Shown here piece after piece: positions 7,714 through 16,306 of a stretch of 51,271 bases of DNA. Both the position numbers and the translations under genes were made by a program. The notes beneath the pieces are model-generated. The model was not told where the DNA came from. It did no database searches and saw only the letters and a list, made by a program, of their open reading frames with translations. The stretch comes from Xylanibacter ruminicola Ga6B6 (GTDB taxonomy: Bacteria > Bacteroidota > Bacteroidia > Bacteroidales > Bacteroidaceae): the NCBI RefSeq assembly GCF_000687715.1, contig NZ_JHXD01000023.1:1-51271 (forward strand). Direction: 5' to 3'. Position 1 is the first letter of the stretch, and each line of letters starts with the position of its first letter.

Positions 7714-8412
7714 TTACTTTTGTTTATTTGATTGTTCTTTATTATCGTTTCCAGCCAGGATGATTACAATCTCACCCTTGGGCTCGTGCTCCTTGAAATG
7801 GGCTATCACCTCTTCCAGCGAGCCACGTACACTCTCCTCGTGTATCTTGGATATCTCGCGGCACACGCTTACCTGGCGCTCGGCACCGTAAGCCTCGGCA
7901 AACTGCTGCAACGTTTTTACCACGCGGTAGGGACTCTCGTAGAATATCATGGTGCGCTGCTCGCCCTTCAGCGATTCAATCTTGGTTTGGCGCCCCTTCT
8001 TCTGCGGCAGGAATCCCTCGAATGCAAAGCGGTCGCAAGGCAATCCGCTGGCTACCAGGGCGGGCACAAAGGCTGTGGCGCCTGGCAAACATTGTACTTC
8101 GATGCCTGCGCGTACGGCCTCGCGCACCAGGAAGAATCCCGGGTCGCTGATGCCTGGTGTGCCAGCATCGCTTATCAGTGCTACGTTCTCGCCTGCCTGC
8201 AATCGGGCTACGACCGAGGCCGACGTTCCGTGTTCGTTAAACTTGTGGTGCGACATCAGTTGGTTGTGAATCTCGTAATGCTTAAGCAGTTTGCTCGATG
8301 TGCGAGTGTCTTCTGCCAGCACCAGATCCACTTCTTTCAGGATACGGATGGCTCGGAAAGTCATGTCTTCCATATTCCCAACTGGAGTCGGTACGATGTA
8401 TAATATACCCAT
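7714..8412 (-). CDS. rsmI: 16S rRNA (cytidine1402-2'-O)-methyltransferase
   Basis: RsmI methylates the 2'-O of C1402 in the decoding centre of 16S rRNA using SAM. The 232-residue protein begins MGILYIVPTPVGNMEDMTFR, the family's diagnostic N-terminus, and continues with 'DLVLAEDTRTSSKLLKHY', 'ALISDAGTPGISDPG' and 'CLPGATAFVPALVASGLP', the tetrapyrrole-methylase-like SAM site. I chose the ATG at 8412 because the open frame upstream of it (to 8535) has no family resemblance and lies over the divergent tdk promoter and start. It is transcribed with the coiled-coil lipoprotein downstream. Confidence 0.95.
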   Translation of the reverse strand: MGILYIVPTPVGNMEDMTFRAIRILKEVDLVLAEDTRTSSKLLKHYEIHNQLMSHHKFNEHGTSASVVARLQAGENVALISDAGTPGISDPGFFLVREAVRAGIEVQCLPGATAFVPALVASGLPCDRFAFEGFLPQKKGRQTKIESLKGEQRTMIFYESPYRVVKTLQQFAEAYGAERQVSVCREISKIHEESVRGSLEEVIAHFKEHEPKGEIVIILAGNDNKEQSNKQK

Positions 8413-8421
8413 AACAAGGGG

Positions 8422-8453
8422 CAAATATAAGGCAAATTGATGGAATAGACAAA
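8422..8453 (-). promoter_or_regulatory. Promoter of rsmI
   Basis: The minus-strand -7 box TATATTTG (8422-8429) and TTTG (8450-8453) are 20 bp apart. The -7 box ends only 9 bp before the rsmI start codon, so the leader should be only a few nucleotides. Confidence 0.55.
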
Positions 8454-8467
8454 AAAACACGCAAATC

Positions 8468-8500
8468 TTTGCAATTTTTAAAAGGTATTTTGTAATTTTG
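8468..8500 (+). promoter_or_regulatory. Promoter of tdk
   Basis: TTTG (8468-8471) and the -7 box TAATTTTG (8493-8500) are 21 bp apart. The tdk ATG begins 7 bp after the box, implying a nearly leaderless message. It is arranged back to back with the rsmI promoter. Confidence 0.6.
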
Positions 8501-8507
8501 CAACCAT

Positions 8508-9110
8508 ATGATAGAAAACTTAACAGGCGAGGCACACCGTCCTGGTAGAATTGAAGTAGTGTGCGGCTCGATGTTCTCGGGCAAGACTGAGGAGCTGATC
8601 AGGCGAATGCGTAGAGCGCAGTTTGCCCGTCAGAAGGTGGAGATTTTCAAGCCGGCTATCGACGTGAGATACTCGGAAGAGGATGTGGTGAGCCATGATC
8701 AGAAGCACATCCAGAGTACACCCATCGACTCGCCGGGCAGTATCCTGCTGCTGTCGAGCGATATCGACGTGGTGGGTATCGACGAGGCCCAGTTCTTCGA
8801 CATGGGCATCGTAGATGTGTGCAACGAGCTGGCCAACCGCGGTGTGCGCGTGATTGTGGCCGGACTCGACATGGACTACAAGGGCGTGCCCTTCGGTCCT
8901 ATGCCTGCCCTGTGTGCCATTGCCGACGATGTGACTAAGGTGCATGCCATCTGCGTGAAGTGCGGTAATCTGGCTTACGTGAGTCACCGTAAGGTGGAGA
9001 GCGAGCAGCGCGTGCTGCTGGGCGAGACTACCGAGTACGAGCCCCTGTGCCGCGAGTGTTATCAAAAAGCAATAAAAGAGGAAAATGAAAGAAAAGACAA
9101 TCACGCTTGA
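8508..9110 (+). CDS. tdk: Thymidine kinase (type II, zinc-binding)
   Basis: Thymidine kinase phosphorylates thymidine to dTMP with ATP (nucleotide salvage). The 200-residue protein has the P-loop [11 protein letters not shown] (~21-31), the '[10 protein letters not shown]' Walker B region (~84-93), the glycine/aspartate loop '[14 protein letters not shown]' and the lasso-domain zinc cysteines in 'CVKCG' and 'CREC'. Length is normal. It is divergent from rsmI and overlaps the next gene by 26 bp, so the two are translated from one message. Confidence 0.96.
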   Translation: MIENLTGEAHRPGRIEVVCGSMFSGKTEELIRRMRRAQFARQKVEIFKPAIDVRYSEEDVVSHDQKHIQSTPIDSPGSILLLSSDIDVVGIDEAQFFDMGIVDVCNELANRGVRVIVAGLDMDYKGVPFGPMPALCAIADDVTKVHAICVKCGNLAYVSHRKVESEQRVLLGETTEYEPLCRECYQKAIKEENERKDNHA

Positions 9111-10185
9111 TCAGCTGGTACGCTGGGTGGGTGCAGGCCTGTTGGTGATAGGCATATTGCTGCTGGTAAACTACCTGAGCAGTGTGCTGTTGCCATTCTT
9201 TGTGGCTTGGCTGCTGGCCTATCTGCTTTATCCTGCGGTTAAGTTCGTGCAGTACAAAATGCATGTGGGCAACAGGGCACTGAGCATTGTTATCACACTG
9301 GTGCTGTTGATAGCCCTGATGGCTGGCGTTATCTATATGATAATACCGCCGATGATTGAGCAGTTCGAGAAGCTGGGCAGTCTGGCTTCCGACTACATCC
9401 AGAAAGAGGCGCACATCAGGGATATTCCTGGTGCCATACAGCTGTGGATAAACCAGAACAGCCGCGAGATTGAAAAATTCTTCAAGAGCGACACCTTTAC
9501 CGACAGTCTGAAGACGGTGCTGCCTGGTTTGTTTAACGTGTTAGGGCAGACGGCTACGGTGGTTATCGGTATCGTGGCTTCGCTTATTACCTTATTATAT
9601 ATGTTCTTTATCCTGCTCGATTACGAGTACCTCACGGATAACTGGATTCGCATCTTCCCCAAGAAGAGTCGTCCTTTCTGGCAGGGGCTGGGTAAGGATG
9701 CCGGACAGGCGCTTAACAACTACGTGCGCGGTCAGGGAACGGTGGCACTCATTATGGGTATCCTGTTCTGCATCGGCTTTACCATCATCGATTTCCCCAT
9801 GGCCATCGGTCTGGGTATTATGATAGGTATTATGGACCTGGTGCCATATCTGCACACCTTTGCGCTGATACCTACGGTGCTGCTGGCACTGCTCAAGTCG
9901 GCCGATACCGGTCAGAACTTCTGGGGAATCCTGGCGCTGGCCCTGCTGGTATTCATTGTGGTGCAGCTGATATGCGACATGATTGTAACGCCTAAGGTGA
10001 TGGGTAAGGCCATGGGGCTGAACCCTGCCATCCTGCTGCTCTCGCTCTCGGTTTGGGGCGCGCTGCTGGGCTTTATCGGACTGATTATCGCCCTGCCGTT
10101 AACCACACTTTTAATTGCGTATTACGAGCAATATGTGACAAAAGACACAGAAAATGAGGGTGATAATGAAAAATCTTCCGAATAA
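9085..10185 (+). CDS. AI-2E family (PerM/YdiK-type) membrane permease
   Basis: This 366-residue inner-membrane protein has about seven or eight hydrophobic segments: two near the N-terminus (~15-70), a central soluble part (~85-155, '[20 protein letters not shown]'), then '[18 protein letters not shown]' and a C-terminal helix bundle. The motif '[24 protein letters not shown]' and '[23 protein letters not shown]' are the family's hallmark. Members are proposed exporters or Na+/H+ antiporters; the autoinducer role does not transfer automatically. The start overlaps the tdk coding end by 26 bp and has a clear upstream GAGGA, unusual in this window. Confidence 0.9.
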   Translation: MKEKTITLDQLVRWVGAGLLVIGILLLVNYLSSVLLPFFVAWLLAYLLYPAVKFVQYKMHVGNRALSIVITLVLLIALMAGVIYMIIPPMIEQFEKLGSLASDYIQKEAHIRDIPGAIQLWINQNSREIEKFFKSDTFTDSLKTVLPGLFNVLGQTATVVIGIVASLITLLYMFFILLDYEYLTDNWIRIFPKKSRPFWQGLGKDAGQALNNYVRGQGTVALIMGILFCIGFTIIDFPMAIGLGIMIGIMDLVPYLHTFALIPTVLLALLKSADTGQNFWGILALALLVFIVVQLICDMIVTPKVMGKAMGLNPAILLLSLSVWGALLGFIGLIIALPLTTLLIAYYEQYVTKDTENEGDNEKSSE

Positions 10186-10186
10186 A

Positions 10187-10218
10187 TTTGGATAATTCGG
10201 AAAAACTTCGTACCTTTG
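10187..10218 (+). promoter_or_regulatory. Promoter of tRNA-Lys
   Basis: TTTG (10187-10190) and the -7 box TACCTTTG (10211-10218) are 20 bp apart. The mature tRNA starts 40 bp downstream, leaving a short 5' leader for RNase P. Confidence 0.7.
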
Positions 10219-10257
10219 CACCCGCTTTCGTAAGAAAGCATCCGTCATTCCAAGGTT

Positions 10258-10330
10258 GATCCGTTAGCTCAGTTGGTAGAGCACAACACTTTTAATGTTG
10301 GGGTCTTGGGTTCGAGCCCCAAACGGATCA
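10258..10330 (+). tRNA. tRNA-Lys (anticodon TTT)
   Basis: A 73-nt cloverleaf can be drawn completely. The acceptor stem is GATCCGT/ACGGATC with discriminator A, the D arm GCTC...GAGC, the anticodon stem CAACA/TGTTG around the loop CTTTTAA (anticodon TTT), and the T arm TTGGG-TTCGAGC-CCCAA. CCA is not encoded, in keeping with a CCA-adding enzyme at 22401. Its last 18 bases are duplicated 105 bp downstream. Confidence 0.97.
10313..10330 (+). repeat. 18-bp direct repeat, copy in tRNA-Lys 3' end
   Basis: CGAGCCCCAAACGGATCA is the T-arm to discriminator portion of the tRNA. A perfect copy lies at 10436-10453. Such duplications usually mark attachment sites of tRNA-targeting integrases, but no integrase is in the window. 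Confidence 0.85.
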
Positions 10331-10333
10331 CAG

Positions 10334-10364
10334 AAAAAGAGAGGTTTTTTAGCCTCTCTTTTTT
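10334..10364. terminator. Bidirectional terminator between tRNA-Lys and the GH31 operon
   Basis: AAAAAGAGAGG (10334-10344) pairs with CCTCTCTTTTT (10353-10363). T-runs follow the hairpin on both strands, so it can end both the tRNA transcript (plus) and the GH43-GH31 transcript (minus). Confidence 0.85.
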
Positions 10365-10435
10365 GTTTCACCGTTGGGGGCTCTCACCCAAGGGTTCTTT
10401 GACCAAGGTCAAAGCGTCTCCTTCGTCGCCGAGCG

Positions 10436-10453
10436 CGAGCCCCAAACGGATCA
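10436..10453 (+). repeat. 18-bp direct repeat, second copy, at the end of the GH31 gene
   Basis: It is identical to the tRNA-Lys 3' end. Its last three bases (10451-10453) are the complement of the TGA stop codon of the GH31 gene, so the boundary of the repeat coincides with the gene's end. The spacer between copies also contains TTGGGGGCTC (10374-10383), a near-complement of GAGCCCCAA, and the palindrome TTTGACC-AA-GGTCAAA (10398-10413). Confidence 0.85.
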
Positions 10454-12787
10454 AAGTTTAAGTTCTATCTGGTTTCCGTTGTAATCGATGGTCTTTGTGG
10501 TGCCATCGGGCAGAACCAATGTAAACTTGCGGTCGAGCAGCATGCCCTTGTAACCACCTTGGCGGGCACTGATGTGCAGTGTGCGGGTGCGGTCGGTCCA
10601 GGTAAAGATGATGTTAGAGTAGTAACCCTGCTCGTAATTGTAACCATCACCCTCGTCCTCGTACAGCGAGAATTCGGCATCGGCACCTGGGTAGATGCGT
10701 ATCTCGAGGTTGTCCCATGGCTTCTCGCCTACGTACTGCATCTCAGGACCAAGCGGCAGAATGCTACCGGCACGTACAAACATAGGTACCTGGTCGAATC
10801 GGGTGGTAAGCACCACGTTCTGTCCGCCCTTGTACAGCTTGCCTGTCCAGAAGTCGTACCAGTTGGCACCCTTAGGCAGGTACTTGGTGGCAGTCTTGGT
10901 TTCGGTCCAGTTTGCCTGTGCGACAGACTCGCCCGTAACCTCTTTACGGTCCCAGCCGGTCATGGCATCTTCCTTGACAATCTTTTCCTGTGTGTACTGG
11001 GCCTCTACGATGGGGGCTGCCAGTATGCTACGACCGAACATAAACTCATCGGTCATATCCCACACCTTCTTGTCGGCGGCAAAGTCGCTGAACAGGGGGC
11101 GCATGTAACTATCGTTGTTGTTGGTTACCTGCGAGGCTATACTATATAAATAAGGTATAAGGCGATAGCGCAGATTAATCTGCTTTTCGATAGCATCGTA
11201 AACGGGCTCGCCTTTCTTTCCGAATTGCCATATCTCGCGAGGGGCATCGGCACCATGACTGCGGAACACAGGACAGAACAAGCCGTACTGCATCCAGCGC
11301 ACATACAACTCCTGGAACTGTGGGTTCTTAGGTGCTGAGCCAGAGCCCTTGGTGTTGTACGAGCCGCAGAAGAAACCGCCGATATCGGTGTTGAAGTTGG
11401 GGTTGCCGGTGAGGGTGAAACTCAGTCCGCATGGTATCTGATTGCGCAGCATCTCCCACGACGAGGCTACATCGCCACTCCACATGTTTGAGCCGTAGTG
11501 CTGCTGGCCGGCAAACGACGAGCGGGTCATGATGAAGATGCGCTTGCCGCGATCATCCTTGCGCTGCGCTTGATAGATGCCGCGTACGGTTTCCAATGGG
11601 AAGGCGTTACGCAGTGAGCGCCAGGTGCCACCGGTAACGGGGTGCTGGTAGTCGCTCTCCTTGGGATTGAAGAAGTCGGGATCGGTAGAGTCCATCCACC
11701 AGGCGTCGGTGCCGTAATCGTACAGCTTCTTCAGGTACTTCCAGTAGATGGCGCGTGCCTCGGGACTGAAGGCATCGTACACCTTTACACCCGAAGGATA
11801 CTCCATCTTTGGTGGCCATACATGCGAGATACCGCTCTGTGGCCATGTCTCAATGGGCAGCAGCAAACCCTTGGCATCCAGCTCGCGGAACTGCTGCGTC
11901 ATTGGTCCGAAGCTGGCCCAGATACTAATCATAAAGTGGGCATGCTTCTGGTGTACGTTCTTAATCAGCTGCTTGCCGCTGGCAAAATCCTCCGACAGGA
12001 AGTCCATGGCATTCCACAGGTAGTTTGAACCCCAGTACTGCCAGTCCTGGATGATACCATCCAGTGGCACCTGCAGCTCGCGGTACTTATCAACAATACT
12101 CTCGGTTTCGGCAGCGGTCTTGTAACGTTCCTTCGACTGCCAGAAACCATATGTCCACAATGGGAACATGGGCACATCACCGCTCAGGTGGCGCATCTGT
12201 GCAATCACGCCATCGGCCGATCCACCATACATAAAGTAATAGTCGATTACGTCGCCTGCCTCCGAGGTGAGCGACATACCGCGTGCATCATCGTCGAACT
12301 GGGTGGGGGCGTAGTTGTCCCAATACAGGCCCCAGCCCTTGATGCTCTGAATCACGTTCTGAAAGTCCTCCAGATTGCTTTGCTCCATGCGTTTGTGCTC
12401 GCCACGGCGGTTCATCTTGCCGTTCTGGATGGTTCCCAGACCGTAGATAGCCTCGCCCTTATCGAGTGTAAACGTCTGGTTGAGCGGTGCAAACGTGTGC
12501 GACTTTTCGCGCAGCAGCACTTTTCCCTTGGCATCAAGGAATGTGATGCAGCCCGTTTTCTCGTCGAGCTTCACCGTCAGCTCGCTACTTGATGTGGTGC
12601 TGCCCTTGCGGGTAAGCTTTACTTCCTGAGGCTTGGCAATAATCACCTTGCTCTCGGGTGTTACTGGTTGCCCTGGGTATTTTACCACATGTACAACAGA
12701 AGGTGTAAAGAACTCAATCTTTACACCTTGTGCACACATAGCAATTGGTGCCAGCAAGGCAAGAATGGCTACTGTAATTCTGTTCAT
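10451..12787 (-). CDS. GH31 exported alpha-xylosidase/alpha-glucosidase
   Basis: GH31 enzymes remove alpha-linked xylose or glucose with retention. The 778-residue protein has a signal peptide ending MCAQ (~19), an N-terminal beta-sandwich ('EAIYGLGTIQNGKMNRRGE'), a TIM barrel (~205-560) and C-terminal beta domains. The catalytic nucleophile is D366 in WWMDSTDPD and the acid/base D439 in WSGDVASSW; 'DGIIQDWQYWG' (~243-253) and 'DIGGFF' are further family marks. Similarity of the active-site loops to alpha-xylosidases of Bacteroidota makes xyloglucan or xylan side chains the likely target. It starts 5 bp after the GH43 gene, so they are co-transcribed. Its stop codon lies within a copy of the tRNA-Lys end. 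Confidence 0.9.
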   Translation of the reverse strand: MNRITVAILALLAPIAMCAQGVKIEFFTPSVVHVVKYPGQPVTPESKVIIAKPQEVKLTRKGSTTSSSELTVKLDEKTGCITFLDAKGKVLLREKSHTFAPLNQTFTLDKGEAIYGLGTIQNGKMNRRGEHKRMEQSNLEDFQNVIQSIKGWGLYWDNYAPTQFDDDARGMSLTSEAGDVIDYYFMYGGSADGVIAQMRHLSGDVPMFPLWTYGFWQSKERYKTAAETESIVDKYRELQVPLDGIIQDWQYWGSNYLWNAMDFLSEDFASGKQLIKNVHQKHAHFMISIWASFGPMTQQFRELDAKGLLLPIETWPQSGISHVWPPKMEYPSGVKVYDAFSPEARAIYWKYLKKLYDYGTDAWWMDSTDPDFFNPKESDYQHPVTGGTWRSLRNAFPLETVRGIYQAQRKDDRGKRIFIMTRSSFAGQQHYGSNMWSGDVASSWEMLRNQIPCGLSFTLTGNPNFNTDIGGFFCGSYNTKGSGSAPKNPQFQELYVRWMQYGLFCPVFRSHGADAPREIWQFGKKGEPVYDAIEKQINLRYRLIPYLYSIASQVTNNNDSYMRPLFSDFAADKKVWDMTDEFMFGRSILAAPIVEAQYTQEKIVKEDAMTGWDRKEVTGESVAQANWTETKTATKYLPKGANWYDFWTGKLYKGGQNVVLTTRFDQVPMFVRAGSILPLGPEMQYVGEKPWDNLEIRIYPGADAEFSLYEDEGDGYNYEQGYYSNIIFTWTDRTRTLHISARQGGYKGMLLDRKFTLVLPDGTTKTIDYNGNQIELKL

Positions 12788-12792
12788 AGTTA

Positions 12793-14430
12793 TTATTGAT
12801 GTTTGTTGTATGTAAACTCGTCAACATCTACGTATCCGCCCACCTTCTTGGTGGCATAGTTGAAGATACCGAACTTGGTTCCCATAAAGAATCGCTGCCA
12901 GTCGAATCCCATGCGGAAGTCGCCACCAATCTTGGTCCACTCCTTACCATCCAGACTGTACGAGAATGTGGCGATATCGGTGCGAGGAATAAAGTTGGCA
13001 TCGATACGCAGCCACAGCTTCTGCTGTTTCAGTTGTTGCAGTGCTACAGTTTCAATTACCTTCACCTCTACGTTCTCAACCTTCTTCTCGCGCTGACTCA
13101 AACGTACCTGCTGGTCGCTCAGTTCGAGGGTGAGTTTCTTGCCCACTTTCTTCACGGCCATCACGGCCGAGTGATCGTTGAATGCTGCCAGTCCGGCTAC
13201 GTCGCCATCCTTCATCTTCGAAAGGTCGAGTACTACGGCGCCTGTACACTTGGGACCTTCCATACGCTGAGTCAGTGTGTTGGGGGCCAGATACAGGTTG
13301 GGCACTACGCGGCTGGTCTTCAGGCGCAGGTAACCTGGGCGCTCGGTCAGGCTCCAGGCCTTATCCACGGGGTTGTGGTTCCACTGCCAGTGCAAGCCTA
13401 ACTTATCGTTCGAGAAATCATCGGCCTTAACAATGGCTGCCTCGGGCTCGCCATTCTTCAGGGCTCGAACGCGGTCGGGCACACGTCCCTCCTCGTCGCC
13501 CAGCATAGGCCAACCGTCAATCCAGCGGCAGGGCATTACGGTGAGCACACGGCCCACACCGCCACGGTCCTGGAAGATGATGCCATACCAGTCGCCATCC
13601 TGGGTGTCGACAATGGTTCCCTGTGCCTCATAAGAAAAGCCTCCGAACTCCGACTGCAGAATAGTTGCCTTCTCGTAAGGCCCCTGGATATTATCGGCAC
13701 GGTAGCACACCTCGCGGCGATGGCGGCCAGGGGCATACACATGCGAAATCATCAGCAGGTAATACTTGCCGTTATGCTTAATCATACGCGAACCCTCAAG
13801 CAGTCCGGTCTCGTCGGCCTCACGCTGGAAGATGTGGCGATGGGTGCCCTCAATCACATCCGAGAGGTCCTGCTTCAACTCCATCATCTCGCCCGTACCA
13901 TATACTACGTACACGCGATCATCGTCGTCGAAGAACAGTGAGCAGTCGTGGAAGTGGCGCATACGCGACACCTGCTTCCATGGGCCCTCGGCCTTGTCGG
14001 CAGTAAAAATATAGGTATCGCCCATGGCACCGTGCTCGTTGGGAGCCAGCAGGGCATAGAACTTACCCTTGTGGTATTTGAGTGATGTGGCCCACTGTCC
14101 GCGTCCGTAAACCGTGCCCTCGGTAGGCGAGAGGTCATACTTGGGCGAGTCGGTCAGTTTATCGAAGATGTAACCTACGGTCTCCCAATTCTTCAGGTCT
14201 TTCGACTTCATGATGGGGGCGCCAGGCATCAGGTGCATGGTGGTGGATACCAGATAGAAGGTATCGCCCACGCGGATGATGTCGGGGTCGGGTACATCAG
14301 CCCACAGCATGGGGTTGTCGATCATGTTTGTAACAATGTTTTCATGCTTGCTCTCAGCATGATTTTGTGCCTGCATATTCGTTGAGGCACAGAGCATCAG
14401 GGCGATGCTCAGTAAAGTTCTGGTTCTCAT
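12793..14430 (-). CDS. GH43 exported beta-xylosidase/alpha-L-arabinofuranosidase
   Basis: The 545-residue protein has a signal peptide (cleavage near MQAQ, residue 22), a five-bladed propeller starting 'NPMLWADVPDPDIIRVGDTFY' with the catalytic base in PDPD (~48), and 'GLLEGSRMIKHNGKYYLL', which supplies the general acid glutamate. Residues ~355-545 form a concanavalin-like C-terminal domain ('SWSLTERPGYLRL'-type motif). The motif 'STTMHLMPGAPIMKSKDLKNWE' is typical of subfamily 12-like members. Substrate is probably xylo-oligosaccharides or arabinose decorations. It is transcribed with the GH31 gene and lies 33 bp after the unknown membrane protein gene. Confidence 0.9.
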   Translation of the reverse strand: MRTRTLLSIALMLCASTNMQAQNHAESKHENIVTNMIDNPMLWADVPDPDIIRVGDTFYLVSTTMHLMPGAPIMKSKDLKNWETVGYIFDKLTDSPKYDLSPTEGTVYGRGQWATSLKYHKGKFYALLAPNEHGAMGDTYIFTADKAEGPWKQVSRMRHFHDCSLFFDDDDRVYVVYGTGEMMELKQDLSDVIEGTHRHIFQREADETGLLEGSRMIKHNGKYYLLMISHVYAPGRHRREVCYRADNIQGPYEKATILQSEFGGFSYEAQGTIVDTQDGDWYGIIFQDRGGVGRVLTVMPCRWIDGWPMLGDEEGRVPDRVRALKNGEPEAAIVKADDFSNDKLGLHWQWNHNPVDKAWSLTERPGYLRLKTSRVVPNLYLAPNTLTQRMEGPKCTGAVVLDLSKMKDGDVAGLAAFNDHSAVMAVKKVGKKLTLELSDQQVRLSQREKKVENVEVKVIETVALQQLKQQKLWLRIDANFIPRTDIATFSYSLDGKEWTKIGGDFRMGFDWQRFFMGTKFGIFNYATKKVGGYVDVDEFTYNKHQ

Positions 14431-14463
14431 ATAATGATATAGTTAATAATCAGCTTGGTGAGA

Positions 14464-15054
14464 TTAGTCTTCCGGATTGCGCTTGTAGTGGAACTCGGTG
14501 ATTTCAGGCGTTTTGCCCAAATCCAACTCCTCGGGCTGACCAATTACCTGCTGATTCAGCTTCTGCTCATAGCCTTTGTGGATAGGACCAACCTCTAACA
14601 AGATATCCCCGAAGTAAGCCGTAGGAATAATCAGACCGAAAATTCCCACACCCACGCGAGTTCCCTCTGGGTGCATGTTGTTGTGGATGTAAGAGGTTGA
14701 ATAGAATGTATGACGGTACGATACCAGACGGTTGTACTTGTGGTAAGTCTGCAGTACATCCTCGGGTATCACTGTTGTATCGGCTGTGGTAAAGATAAAT
14801 GTCAAGTTGTGCACATAGTCATCCACTACATCACCCTTAACGCCGTCGTTAACCTCCAGACACTGCATCAGGTTATCGTTCATCTCCTCGTTCATGTCTG
14901 CCTCGGTTGGAGCGGTAAAGTAGGCTACCAGCATACCTACCAGAAGGATGACGCCGAAGATGAGTATGCGGCCCAGACAGCTACGGGTAAACTCCTGGGT
15001 AAACGACTCGTTGGTTTTGTAATTGGTGTTGTTGTCAATGTCAGCTTGATACAT
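14464..15054 (-). CDS. Single-pass membrane protein of unknown function
   Basis: I do not recognise this 196-residue protein with certainty. It has a polar N-terminus (~1-30), one membrane helix at ~31-50 ('ILIFGVILLVGMLVAYF'), an acidic linker with 'ADMNEEMNDNLMQCLE', and a soluble domain of mixed structure with a weakly hydrophobic segment ('VGVGIFGLIIPTAYFGDILL', ~138-157). It starts 12 bp after folE and is followed 33 bp later by the GH43 gene, so it belongs to the folE operon. The topology suggests a domain outside the cytoplasm. Homologues would be expected among uncharacterised Bacteroidota families. Confidence 0.75.
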   Translation of the reverse strand: MYQADIDNNTNYKTNESFTQEFTRSCLGRILIFGVILLVGMLVAYFTAPTEADMNEEMNDNLMQCLEVNDGVKGDVVDDYVHNLTFIFTTADTTVIPEDVLQTYHKYNRLVSYRHTFYSTSYIHNNMHPEGTRVGVGIFGLIIPTAYFGDILLEVGPIHKGYEQKLNQQVIGQPEELDLGKTPEITEFHYKRNPED

Positions 15055-15066
15055 ACCTTTTTAGTT

Positions 15067-15672
15067 TTAGATTTGATTATTGTGTATGAGGTTCATAAAC
15101 TCCTGGCGGGTCTTAGCCTGATTAAAGGCACCGCTGAAGTCGCTTGTTGTAGTAATGCTATTCTGTTTCTCCACACCGCGCATCTGCATGCACATGTGCT
15201 TGGCCTCGATCACCACCATCACGCCTAAGGGGTGCAGGGTTTGTTCAATGCAGTCCTTAATCTGCTGCGTCATGCGCTCCTGAACCTGCAGACGGTGGGC
15301 AAAGATATCCACTACGCGGGCTATCTTCGACAGTCCGGTGATGTAGCCGTTAGGGATGTAAGCCACGTGTGCCTTACCGTAGAATGGTAGCATGTGGTGC
15401 TCGCACAGCGAGAAAAAGTCGATGTCCTTCACAATCACCATCTGGTTGTAGTCCTCTTTAAACAGGGCGTCGGTCAGAATCTTGTGGGCATCCATTGTGT
15501 AGCCTTTGGTCAGCACCTGCATGGCTTTGGCCACGCGCATAGGGGTCTTCTCCAGACCCTCACGGGTTGGATCCTCGCCCAAAAGGCCGAGTATCTTCTC
15601 GTAGTGGTCGGCTAATTCCTCGATTCCCTCGCGATATTTCTCGTTGTCGTATTCCTTAATCTCTATATTCAT
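15067..15672 (-). CDS. folE: GTP cyclohydrolase I
   Basis: FolE converts GTP to 7,8-dihydroneopterin triphosphate, the first step of folate (and queuosine precursor) synthesis. The 201-residue protein carries '[13 protein letters not shown]', the zinc and catalytic motif '[22 protein letters not shown]', and '[23 protein letters not shown]', with the second zinc cysteine in '[10 protein letters not shown]'. Length fits the family. Its start overlaps the SPOR protein's stop in a TAATG arrangement, which implies translational coupling. Confidence 0.97.
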   Translation of the reverse strand: MNIEIKEYDNEKYREGIEELADHYEKILGLLGEDPTREGLEKTPMRVAKAMQVLTKGYTMDAHKILTDALFKEDYNQMVIVKDIDFFSLCEHHMLPFYGKAHVAYIPNGYITGLSKIARVVDIFAHRLQVQERMTQQIKDCIEQTLHPLGVMVVIEAKHMCMQMRGVEKQNSITTTSDFSGAFNQAKTRQEFMNLIHNNQI

Positions 15673-16301
15673 TATTGATATTGTACGGTGATTTTACCTT
15701 TTACGATGATGGCCGACTGATAGCCGTTGCGCTTTACACGCTCCAGCACCTCGTGTGCCTCCTCGTAGGTACGATAGTTGCCCATGCGGCAAATCCATCG
15801 TGGTGAGTAGAAATGTACATAGACAGGTACGCCGGGGAACAGTCCCTTGATCTCGCTGCCTATTCTTTCAGCCTTGATACGGTCGTTACGTGAGTTGCCG
15901 CCTGCATACACCTGTACGCGATAGCCTGGCACCTTGGTACCCTTCATAATCTTTTTCTGGATTTCCTCGGGGTTGTCAAGGCTCACGGTGTCGTTGTGTT
16001 CAACCACTACGGGCTGTACCTTCGGCTTTGTTTCCTTATCCTGATTTGTGTTTGTAGCAGTATTGTTTTCTTTCTTCTCTGTTTGTTTCTGAGTGTTCTT
16101 GGGGGTTACAGGTGTGGTACCTGTGGTAGCCGCAGTAGTAGCCGGACCGTTAACCAACTCGTCGATGGCCTTAGTCTGCGTAAGGGTTATCTTGCCTTCG
16201 CCGCTCTTGCTCTGTTGCAGCCTCTGGGTAAACGACGACTGAGCATCGGCCACCATAAAGCAGCCGATGCAAAGCGTCATTATAGTCATTAATCGTTTCA
16301 C
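15672..16301 (-). CDS. SPOR-domain exported protein
   Basis: SPOR domains bind denuded septal peptidoglycan. This ~209-residue protein has an N-terminal signal peptide, a low-complexity Thr/Lys/Asn/Glu linker (~60-110, '[19 protein letters not shown]') and a C-terminal SPOR domain (~130-205, '[19 protein letters not shown]', '[19 protein letters not shown]'). I chose the GTG at 16301 because it gives [20 protein letters not shown], a proper signal peptide with two basic residues, 6 bp after the tpiA stop. The upstream TTG at 16319 overlaps tpiA and the next ATG (16289) loses the basic residues. Confidence 0.85.
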   Translation of the reverse strand: MKRLMTIMTLCIGCFMVADAQSSFTQRLQQSKSGEGKITLTQTKAIDELVNGPATTAATTGTTPVTPKNTQKQTEKKENNTATNTNQDKETKPKVQPVVVEHNDTVSLDNPEEIQKKIMKGTKVPGYRVQVYAGGNSRNDRIKAERIGSEIKGLFPGVPVYVHFYSPRWICRMGNYRTYEEAHEVLERVKRNGYQSAIIVKGKITVQYQ

Positions 16302-16306
16302 TGCGA

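Noticed and set aside
8413..8535. N-terminal extension of rsmI
   Set aside because: The extra 41 residues are hydrophobic and unlike RsmI; the family start MGILYIVPTP is at 8412.
8282..8584. Minus-strand frame overlapping rsmI and tdk starts
   Set aside because: It covers two divergent promoters and both gene starts and has no family resemblance.
10374..10445. Second tRNA or structured RNA after tRNA-Lys
   Set aside because: Only the last 18 bases match the tRNA; no cloverleaf can be formed and the remaining sequence has no known RNA pattern.
10273..10461. 62-residue frame across tRNA-Lys
   Set aside because: It reads through the tRNA and terminator; not a gene.
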